A stretch of DNA of 64,000 bases, taken from Theristus sp. LFF4_11. Taxonomy: Eukaryota; Nematoda; Chromadorea; Monhysterida; Xyalidae. Where the stretch lies: contig JASANC010002295.1 of the NCBI GenBank assembly GCA_030248135.1, positions 23,404 to 87,403 on the forward strand, read 5' to 3'. The position numbers and the translations under genes were made by a program. Below are positions 43,660-54,300 of the stretch, piece after piece (position 1 is the stretch's first letter; each line of letters opens with the position of its first letter). The notes beneath the pieces are model-generated. The model was not told where the DNA came from. It worked only from the letters and a program-made list of their open reading frames with translations, and did not search any database.

Positions 43660-43845
43660 ATTTTAGTGTATCAACGATTTTGATAATGAATAATACACAA
43701 TCCTAGTTTAGTGTATCAACATAAATATGATGAAGCGTAGGCTATCCTAGTTCAGTATGTCAACATATTTATATGAACCAACCAAACCATAGGGTATCCT
43801 AGTTTAGTGTATCAACAAAAATATGAACCGTAGGCTATATTCGAA
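43660..43845. repeat. degenerate tandem repeat (TTTAGTGTATCAACA units)
   Basis: TAGTGTATCAAC or close variants occur four times at irregular 40-60-base spacing, each followed by an ATATGA-like stretch and GGCTATCCTAG in two units. It lies immediately upstream of the zinc finger start. Confidence 0.65.
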
Positions 43846-43859
43846 AAAAATAAAAGTCC

Positions 43860-44620
43860 CAACTTTTTAATTAAAAAAATTATTTTTTTAAAATTAACTT
43901 TCAATTTTTTTTAAATGCCGGAGGAAAATCCGATGGTCAACAAAAATAGGTGCATTCGAACCGCGCTGACGCGCTGAGTTCGAATATGGCACTTTCAGAA
44001 TGAAATAAAGCAGTTTTGGCCCTTAAAATTGACAAAAACTTTCGTGAAAATTAGCCTCCGAGCTCCGACGTCAATTTGGACCTTAACCAAAAAAGTAATT
44101 TGCTGCTTTTTAGTCCATTAACGAGCTCATGAAACCAATTGCAGAAGCTTCTGTCGGTATCTGGACTTTGCTCGTCATCTTTGACCTGAAAGTAGAAATT
44201 GTCACAAAAAATTCTGCCAAAAACAAAGTCCACACAAATCTCTGGGCAAAAAAGCATAATGGCACTTTCTGTGGAAAGTGTCTTGAACGCATTTTCAGAT
44301 GAAAGTGCAATTTTGATAGTCAAAATTCGTTTTTTAATTAATAAAAAAATAAGTCAAAAAACCCCGATTTAAAAAAAGAATTAAAAAAAGTTTATAAAAA
44401 ATGTCGAGCCCTAATTTTCACTTTTTTTCGAACCCTAAACTTGGATTACCATTTCCGATGCAGATAAGGTGACAGACAAGACAATTCGCCTCGAAATAGT
44501 CGAAATCTGAATTCTGAGCGTCCGAGCTGCTCCGTTTACAAGCGCTACGTTGTCTGGTTGCTATTTCGTGTCGTCGTGTCATCATTGGAATTGATCGAAT
44601 CGAATTGAAAGCCGGTTAAT
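43860..44620 (+). repeat. R3-related repeat in the divergent spacer
   Basis: The final part (CCATTTCCGATGCAGATAAGG .. CAAGCGCTACGTTGTCTGG) matches 23245-23370 on the same strand and the reverse of about 1900-1985. The first part is A/T homopolymers plus a diverged body. A 90-codon minus-strand frame inside (44323-44051) has no motif and is not called. Confidence 0.55.
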
Positions 44621-45214
44621 TTGCTATGTGCTAAAAATCGGCAAGAAATTTTATAACAACTAAAAATCTAACTGGCATGAATTGCAAACACGTTTTTGGA
44701 GTTAAAGTTTTTTTGTCAAAAAGACCAAAATAATTCGTCCCATTGTGTAAAAGCATTTCATTCATTGATAACTAGAAAAACCATTTGCATTGTCTTTTGA
44801 ATGGCTTGTAGTGATTGTCTGAGTGAGTATATAGATCTTCACTGGAACTTGGCGAGCTTTGACCAGTCGATGCGGAGGCGTGGCGCGCGGTCCCTCAAAC
44901 AATTTTTTGATCATATTTTTGATTTATTTGTTGTATTTTTATTTCATTCCTTGTGATTGTGAAGTTGCGGTCGAGTCGAGTGAGTCGACTGATTATAAAA
45001 TATGCAAACAAACGAGATCTAGTAAAAAATCAAAAATTGTAATTACAAACTTGTTTTCAGAGAGAGAGAGAGAGACAGTAAAATCGACCAACGACAACAT
45101 ACAGAAACAACACCAGAAAAAAATTAGCGATAAATAAGTTAGCGTCGATACACACACAAAAATAAAAAGAAGAACGACAAGAATAACAAGTGACAATCAT
45201 CGCGAAACGACGAA

Positions 45215-48200
45215 ATGTCGGGCGAGTCGTCGAACCTGTGGCGTGAGTGCGTGCAGTGGTTGATTCGCTGCGAGGTGCTCGATGGGACGCATCGCGTGAA
45301 CACGCCGCACGCGGACATCATCGACTTCGTGCAGATACTGCGCGACGGTGTGCTGCTCTGTAAGCTCGCCGATCGACTGAAACGCGGATGCATTGATTTC
45401 CGCGAGATCAGCACCTGTCCGCAGTCGTCGCAGGTGCGCGCTTTGGTGGCGTCGTTATTGCAGTCAGTACCGTGGGGTGGGCCCAAAACAATTTTCGAAG
45501 GGGGGGGGGGTATGGTGCCGTGGGGGGGGTGCCTAGGGTTAGGGGCTTTGAAAAAAATTTTTTTTTTTTTCGTTTTTTTTTTAAAAAAAAATTTGGATTT
45601 TTTTTTTCAAACTTAAAAAAAAATTTGAAAAATTTTTCTTCTACTTTGCTCTGAAAATTCGATTTATGGCATAATTTTTTGAAAGTTCAAACCAAATTTT
45701 CTTCCCAACTTCTTTGTGTGCTTAGGTACATGTCATTATTTGGTCATTTTGACCGACGTACTCCATGTTTTTCGATTTGGATGACTTCTAGAGTCAATTT
45801 TTAGCGTTGAAATGACTTAACTGAATTGAAATATCGTTTCAGAAATCGTTTTCTTGCAACTTAGAACATGTTTTTTCAGTCGGTGGTAGGCCATGAGATG
45901 AACATGATATTTTGTTGATTGGCGTATGTTATAGGTCTACAATGGAGTTGTGCGATATATTGTTAAACAATTGGAGCGGAGATGTTGGTTAATACCACAT
46001 CACACGACCGTTTTTCAGCGGGGGGGTACAATTCCGGCCCGCTAATTCCGGCCTGAAGAATTCCGGCCCGCTCATTCCGGCCCGAAGAATTCCGGCCCGA
46101 AGAATTCCGGCCCGGAGAATTCCGGCCCGGAGAATTTTCGCCAGTACGAACAATATTAAACCACACGAAGTGATTTTGGTAATGAAATAATAAAATAAAA
46201 ATATCGATGTTCACATGTTACAGTGTATTTTCAATGATGTTCGTCCTGTTTGCTTTTTTGGAAAGTGAAACCTTTTGGAAAAAGAAACTACAAATAAATT
46301 TTTTAATTTTTTTATCATGAACAGGATTTCTGACCCTTTTACCTTATCAAAAAGGCTTGGCTTAGGATTAGGAACCTACAACAAGTCACTGCAAGCAAGT
46401 TCTAAACAAAAATAAAAAATCACTTAAGAATTTATTTACCAAAAATCACTTCGTGTGGTTTAATATTGTTCTTGCTGACGAAAATTATCCGGGCCGGAAT
46501 TCTCCGGGCCGGAATTCTTCGGGCCGGAATTCTTCGGGCCGGAATGAGCGGGCCGGAATTCTACGGGCCGGAATTTCGCGGGCCGGAATAGTACACGAGC
46601 CGTTTTTCAGATACCCGATAACATGGCCACATGTTAAAACTTGCGTGCTGAGCTAAACTAACGTGTTAAACTTGCGTCTGTCAGTTGCCCGCAACGTGAT
46701 CGCGACATCATGGTACGTGTTTTCGATACCATGATTTGAAGAGTGGGCTCTCGCCATGTGGCAGATAGCATAGCTGGTTGAACCTGAAAGTAAGTGTCTT
46801 GGGGGGGGGGGCGACCGGGTCGACAGGGGTTGCCGACTTAGCTACAGCAAAGAGGAATTTTTGAACACAGTCAAATTTTGGTAATTTTCTAAAGAGGAAC
46901 AACTAAGAACGGTTCAATATTCAAGTACACGTCGAAAATTGTCCTGTTTTACTGTTGAAAATGCAACTTTCCCTCTATGAAATGGACATAATTTCAATAA
47001 AACACGATTTTCGCTCTTATAGTTTTCCGGATCGTTCTGAAAATAGTCTAGATGAACTCAGCTCGACGAGACGCTTCGAACAAACCTAACTTGTAAAAAA
47101 AAAATTTTTTAAAAAAAAAAAATTTTTTTTTTAATTTAAAAAAAAAATCCGGATTTTTTTTTTCCCCTAACCCTAGGGGTGCCGACCAAAAGGTGAGGGG
47201 GGTCCAACCTATGGTAACGTGGGACCCCCCCCCATGGGGGTCCCATGGGGGGGGTGCATTTTTTCAAAATTTTCTGTGGGGGGGTCCACCCCCCCCACCC
47301 CCCCCCATGATAATTTTTCGCTTAAATTTTGAAGGAAAAACGCTAAATTTTGCTGCAAAATCGTTGAAATTACAATGAAGATGGTCCAGGTATCACAAAG
47401 TCAGCTGATATTTTGGACTGTGTAGACAAAAAATTATGATTTTCGAAAAAAATTTTTGGGGGCCCGGTAAATTTTGGGGGGGGGGGTATCCGCCAGACAA
47501 AATTTCATGGGGGGTGTGGGGGGTGTCGGCCAAATTTTCGAGGGGGGGTGCCCGGTTTTGGGGGGGGGGTGGCACGGTGCCCCCCCCCCCCCCCCCCCCC
47601 CCCCCGCGCGGCACCCGACGGTCTCTGGTGCTCTGGGGGGGTGTACCCCCCCACCCCCCCCTCGCCCACGGTACTGATTGCAGTCCATCTGGCACAACTA
47701 GCTGATTGGTTGGGTGGACAATGACGCAGCTCCTACACAGTGTCCACACCCGACCGAAACTGTTCGGTCGGCCAAATTGCGTCACAGCCTATCCCGTCCC
47801 GGGCCATGAACAACAACAGCTGATTGGTTGGCTTTGTCATTCAAATGCCTGTTCATACTGACGAATGCTGACGTACGTCAAAGGCACATCTCCATGAACT
47901 GTAGCATGCAATAAGACGCGACCTGCCGTGCCGTGCCGTCCATACGTGCGTCTGTATGAACGGTAGTATGCTGAAACACAAGACGTGACGTGGTGACGTG
48001 CCGTATACGCATACGTCAGTGTGAACGGGCTTTACACAAGTATTTCACAGCGACACAATTTGTCGAAATTTGGTTATTTTGTCCAAAAAGTGCCCCCGAG
48101 TTCGCTCGCAACGTTCACCAGTTGCAGTTTCGCTTCTCTGTTCTCTTCTTCCAGTTTCTCTGTCTGAAGAACATCTGTCACTTTCTGGGCGCCTGTCAAC

Positions 48201-48330
48201 AGACGTTCCGCGTGCCGCAACGCGAGCTGTTCGAGGCCTGGGAGCTGTACAAAGCGGCCAACTTCGCCAAAGTCTTGCAGACGCTGTCGAAACTGTCGCT
48301 ATCGGCTGTCGCTCGCGATACTGGCATCAT
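45215..48330 (+). CDS. VAV: Vav exons 1-2: calponin homology domain
   Basis: Exons 45215-45433 and 48155-48330. MSGESSNLWRECVQWLIRCE opens the CH domain and HRVNTPHADIIDFVQILRDG, LLCKLADRL, FLCLKNICHFLGACQQTF and RELFEAWELYKAANFAKVLQ follow, aligning with VAV1 throughout. In Vav the CH domain contributes to autoinhibition of the DH domain. The 2.7-kb intron between the two exons holds R1 copy B with its own insertion, a G-tract stretch and a 190-bp MITE. Confidence 0.95.
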
Positions 48331-51300
48331 GTGCGCTTTTCGAATGGCCACTTTTCAGAGAATGCATTTCATTTTTTTTGTTTTCTATATTGCGATCAGC
48401 TGACCTGATAAGCAATCAGTTCCGTTTTGGTTTTTGATTTTTGCTCAATTGGCACTATTTTTGTTTTTCAGCGGTTTCCCACAAGCAGCGATCAGTGACG
48501 CGCGCGAGGGCGCCAGTGCCGAATATTACAACGATGAAATCTACCGAAATTTAGCCGAAGAGGCTGAGTAAGTTGGATCTTGGGGCGTTACTATTGCTGC
48601 TTGGCTGCCTGCAAATCGCGTGTGCTGTGCGGATTGACCGAACTAGTGTGCAGCGGCCGATCAGCCTTGTCCCGGACGTAGCTTCATTCACTGCAGCTTG
48701 CTTGTGATCTGGACTCCATGTTCTATCGTGAACTACTTTGAATTTCAAGCCGCATTTCTGCGGCTGTTTGCGCAGTCCACAACAGAACCGGTCTTTTCTG
48801 CTGATTCACGTTCGTGCAGCAAATCAGAAGCGCGCCTTCAATAAAAAACAAGTCGACTCACTCAGAATGCTTGTTTCCAGACGTAAAGAGCTGACTGATG
48901 AGATCTATTCGCGCCACGACACGTCCTGTTACGATGAAGACATTGAATCTGGCAAAATTTATGACGAAATCGTGCATCGTAGTCGACAGCACGGCTTGCA
49001 GGCAGTGCCCCTGTCGCCCTCAGTGGCCTCAACGGGCGCCATGCCTCGTCCACCCCAGGCCGCCATACCAAGGACTCCATTGCAACGGCCGGAGAGACTC
49101 GATGAAAGGGACCCCTTGGTGGTCAGTCAAAAGAAAATTGTTACTCACAAATGTTTTGAGTCTGGACTGAATGTACCTGTGGGGTGTGCTGATTCCTGAT
49201 TGGTAGGTAATTAATAACGGTGCACATAGGGTTAGGGGGAAAAAAAAATCCGGATTTTTTTTTTAAATTAAAAAAAAATTTTTTTTTTTTTAAAAATTTT
49301 TTTTTACAAGTTAGGTTTGTTCGAAGCGTCTCGTCGAGCTGAGTTCATCTAGACTATTTTCAGAACGATCCGGAAAACTATAAGAGCGAAAATCGTGTTT
49401 TATTGAAATTATGTCCATTTCATAGAGGGAAAGTTGCATTTTCAACAGTAAAACAGGACAATTTTCGACGTGTACTTGAATATTGAACCGTTCTTAGTTG
49501 TTCCTCTTTAGAAAATTACCAAAATTTGACTGTGTTCAAAAATTCCTGTTTGCTGTAGCTAATTCGGCAACCCCTGTCGACCCGGTCGCCCCCCCCCCCA
49601 AGACACTTACTTTCAGGTTCAACCAGCTATGCTATCTGCCACATGGCGAGAGCCCACTCTTCAAATCATCGTATCGAAAACACGTACCATGATTTCGCGA
49701 TCACGTTGCGGGCAACTGACAGACGCAAGTTTAACACGTTAGTTTAGCTCAGCACGCAAGTTTTAACATGTGGCCATGTTATCGGGTATCTGAAAAACGG
49801 TCGTGTGATGTGGTATTAACCAACATCTCCGCTCCAATTGTTTAACAATATATCGCACAACTCCATTGTAGACCTATAACATACGCCAATCAACAAAATA
49901 TCATGTTCATCTCATGGCCTACCGACTGAAAAAACATGTTCTAAGTTGCAAGAAAACGATTTCTGAAACGATATTTCAATTCAGTTAAGTCATTTCAACG
50001 CTAAAAATTGACTCTAGAAGTCATCCAAATCGAAAAACATGGAGTACGTCGGTCAAAATGACCAAATAATGACATGTACCTGAGCACACAAAGAAGTTGG
50101 GAAGAAAATTTGGTTTGAACTTTCAAAAAATTATGCCATAAATCGAATTTTCAGAGCAAAGTAGAAGAAAAATTTTTCAAATTTTTTTTTAAGTTTGAAA
50201 AAAAAAAATCCAAATTTTTAAAAAAAAAAAACGAAAAAAAAATAAAAAAAAATTTTTTTTTTTCAAAGCCCCTAACCCTAGGTGCACAGCCAAGGAGCAA
50301 GCTGCTTTTTGACAACCTCATTGAATGCAGAAATTTAGTAAACGGTGAAGCAAAAGTTAGACGTTCATGTTGTTGCGACGCACAGGGCTATTGTATAATT
50401 CAATCGTATATTGTACAGGGTGGGCCAAAAAAGGTTCCATTTTCAAACTGCTGTCCCTGGCTGGTGTTTTAATATTATGAGCTGAAATTTTCAGCACTGA
50501 TATATAATATATTTTTTTCGATATATAATTCCTAGCGCTCACTGTGGCAGATTTACTAAAAAGCTCGAAAAATCAACAAATTGACTGAAATGAGTGCAAT
50601 AAAAAATTAGTATCAAGATGCGTGATTCAATTTTGAAACTGTTGCGAAGGTGACAAATTGGTCTTTTTGGATACCCGTGATAGTTCAAATCATGCGCTCA
50701 GAGTGGAAAGGTCTCACACTTGAATTGCATTTGAGCACCTCGAGCGAAATTCTGATGTTTCACAACGGACTCGAGTCAGCAGCCATGCGACTGCGACAGA
50801 AAGAATTGTTCAGTTGATTTTTTTGTTTTCTGTGTTGCTCTGTCTGTTAATTTGTTTCTTTTGAAAAGTTTTTCTGCGGTTTGAATAAAAACAGTGTTTC
50901 AGTTTCAGTTTTCTGCAGTTTCGTCATGGTTAAGTGGACAGCAGAACAGCGGGTCTGGTGTGCTCTTGGTGGGTTGGTGGGAGATTGGTGGGAGCAATCT
51001 GAAAGTTTTTCTGCAGTGACTCGCCAGTTTCGCGTAAAATTCCATCCAGCCGCTGCCGGACGACAAACCTTGATGATGATTTGGATGTCTATGAGCTGTT
51101 AAATTCTTGGTTAAAAATCCGTTTTTTTTTAAATTTGGGAATTTTTAAACATTGTGCTGTAAAACTGAATCTACTTGACCAAACTAGATAAAAATTTTGT
51201 CAGAAAAATGGCATCACATGTTTTATCAATGCTGAAAATTTCAGCTCATAATATTGAAATACCGTATTACCTCTATTAAACCCCCCCCCCAAAATTAAAC

Positions 51301-54300
51301 CCCCCCCAAAAATAAACCCCCAACCCTTGACAAGTTTCCAAATAATCCCCCCCCCCAAAATAATCCCCCATGGGGGATTATTGGAAACCTGTTTGAAACA
51401 CATACCCAGAAAAACATACACATAAACAGTGAATTCAGTGGCTGGTTGCAGTGAAAATGATGAAATTGTGCTACCAAAGGCCCCAAATGGATAAGTTAAT
51501 GGTAATTTCATTACAAAAGGCTGTTGTGAAAGGAAATTTCTATGTAGAGTAGAAGTTTCTGCGACTTCCTTCCTGCCATGGAAGGTATTTTTGCCATTTT
51601 GCCCACCCCTAAAAATAGTTTCCAAATAAACCCCCCCCCCCAAAAAATAAACCCCCCCCCCCAAAATAAACCCCCACCCCCAGAAGTCGCTGAAGAAATA
51701 AACCCCCATGGGGGTTTATTAGAGGTAATACGGTACCAGCCAGTGACAGCAGTTTGAAAATGGAACCTTTTTTTTGGCCCACTCTGTATATTGTAAGAGT
51801 ACAATCGCAACAGTTCACCAAAGAAAACCGTCAGAAACAATGTGAACTCACCAAGCAACGGCACGTACTTGTGTGCAGGATTTCGTGCCGAGTGACAAGC
51901 GCGGCCACTGCATCAAGGAGCTCGTCGACACCGAGTCGAACTACGTTGACGCGTTGAACATGCTGCTCAGCAAGTTCTACTCGCCCTTGCACGGCGTCCT
52001 GTCGCCGGACGATCACCAGATTGTGTTCATGAATCTACAGGTCTGTCAGTTCGCAGGTTTCACTTGTTCCGTTTTTGTTTTTTTTTTGTTCTTTTTGCAT
52101 TTTTTTTGTTCAGTTCGTTCAGCTTCATGTCGCTCTTTCCGTCATCATCGTCGTGCACGGTTTCAAAGGTGCACAGACCCGAGTGGTCCCAACTGGGATC
52201 TGTGTCGGCAGAAAGCATTGTTCTGTTTACAAACGCAGCACGAACTGCAGTGAAATGGGAGCGCAGATTGTTGCGCCGTGACGTTTTTGCAAGGTCTCGT
52301 GTTGCAGGAACTCGCGCAAGTGCACACGGCGTTCTACTCGGAGTTGCGCGTGTCCGTGCGTGCGATGCTGCGTCTGGTGCCGCCCGCTGCCGTGCCGCTG
52401 TCGCCGTCCGCCCTGCCAACCAGGCGAGTCGGCGATGTGTTCTTGAGGTTGGTCGTTTTGATTTTGATGTCGATTTTTTTTGAATTTTTCAATGATTTTT
52501 TTTTGCTAGTGCAGCCAATTGTGTGTTTTGCATTCGTAGATTGCAACGGAGAAATTCGTTGATTGGTCGCCGTAAGCAGTTTTTTTGTCACCGTAATGAG
52601 CGTGCGACATATGTTGTCATCTATCTATCTATAATACTAAAACAGGAAGACCGTGTGTGTGTCTTAGCGTGTCAATTTTGGTCGATTTGAATTGGCGCCA
52701 AGCTATTCTGAATTTGCCATATATCTATCATCATCTCTAGCTGCACTCCATTTTTAATTTAAGAGAATTTTTTACTCTCTCTGTTCTGTAAAAAGTCCTA
52801 ATCATCATCATTCTCATGCAATGAAAACAATCGACCACTTTGATTTGGCTGTTGCTGCTGTTTGCCATCTATTATCTTTCTTATTAAATGGGTCCCAATC
52901 AATATGCGTTTGCAATCAAAGATAGGAAAAAATTTTCATGGCTATGTGGAAATTTGAAATCACCAAAACTTGACGTATTCTGTCGGCAGTATTGTTTTAC
53001 CATACTTTTAACGGTCATGGCAGTAAAATCCAATTCACTAAAAAGCTTAAAAGATTGCTTTTTGAACGGGATAGTTGTTGCTGATCATACAAGATTGTTG
53101 TTGTCATACTGAACAGAAATGACAGCAAAATGCAACTGACTGAACCAGATTTCTTTTAATTTTTTAAAATATTTTAAACCGGTATCAGCTGATTGTTGCT
53201 GATCAAAAGATATGTTTTTTTAAATTTTTTTGAACAGGAATAGCAAAGATTTATTTCTGATGCTTTGAGCGGGAATGACTGTTAATTGTCGCTCATCATC
53301 AAAATATTGTTTTTGATACCTTAAACGAGAATAATTTTTTAATATTTTGAACGGGAATAGCATTTGAGTGTTGCTGATCAAAGATTGTTTTAACGGTCAT
53401 GACAGTGAAATGCAACTGACTAAAAAGATTGAAAGATTGCTTTTTGAATGGGATAGATGTTGCTGATTATAATACAAGACTGTTTTTGTTGTACTTGAAA
53501 GAAAAGACAGCGAAATGCAGCTAACTGAACAGACTGCTTTTAGCTTTTTTTAAACCGGTATCGGTTGATTGTTGCTGATCAAACGACGTTTTTTTTAAAT
53601 TTTTTGATCAGGAATGGTAGTTGAACGACATTTGACGACATGAAAAAGCTAACAAAACAAAATTGATTTTTGATATTTTGAGGGGAATGGCTGTTAATTG
53701 TCGCTGATCAAAGAACATTATGTTTTTTGATACTTTGAACGGGAATGACAGTGGAATACAAAGAAGAATATAAAACGACAATTAAGCGACATTGAAGAAG
53801 GTATTAGGTAACATATCAGAGTTTATCTTGATACTTTAAATGGCAGTTGTTTGTTGGTGATTAAAAATGATTGTTTTTTTTCATATTTTGAATAGCAATG
53901 CTGTTATGATTGTGTTGCTACTGTTACTTGCAGATCAAAGAATATAACGCTGAATTAGAAAAAACAGCGGTTCTTATCAAAATGATTGGCAAGTTAAGAA
54001 ATAGTATCTGTGGCTCTGAATGATGCTGAAATAGCATTAATTAACCAAACCACACAGTAATAAGTGAAACGGTGACTAAATCAGGTTATGAATCCACAAC
54101 AATAAAATCAGCAAAATCACATACTTGCTTGACAAAAAACACTGTTTTCAAAAAAAAACTGAAATGCTACGATTTTCAAAAACTAGAAGCATCGACGGAT
54201 ACGAGTGCTTTGAAAATGAACGTTCATTTCTATGGTAAATCAATAACAGTCGGTTGAAGCAACTCAAAATCAAAATGCAATGCATTTTTAGTCCGGATCG

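Larger units (their letters stand above)
43624..45214. promoter_or_regulatory. divergent spacer between zinc finger and Vav genes
   Basis: This 1.6-kb stretch separates two divergent start codons and must contain both promoters and 5' UTRs unless there are remote exons. Its first 220 bases hold a degenerate tandem repeat and 43860-44620 is a repeat relative of R3. The last 600 bases are single-copy by eye and include a GA run at 45061 and a purine-rich leader before the Vav ATG. No clear TATA box can be assigned. Confidence 0.45.
50416..51786 (+). mobile_element. mariner-like element with TA flanks, interrupted by a MITE
   Basis: Starts CAGGGTGGGCCAAAAAAGG and ends in the complement of CAGAGTGGGCCAAAAAAAAGG, each next to TA. 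Inverted ends extend about 80 bp (CAAACTGCTGTC, CTGGCTGGT, AATATTATGAGCTGAAATTT). The right inverted end is split by MITE copy 4 at 51262-51733. Part of a transposase frame remains. It lies in Vav intron 4. Confidence 0.85.

Noticed and set aside
45963..46656. NSPGRNSSGRN-type repeat proteins on both strands
   Set aside because: Direct translation of the ATTCCGGCCCG minisatellite arms of a foldback element.
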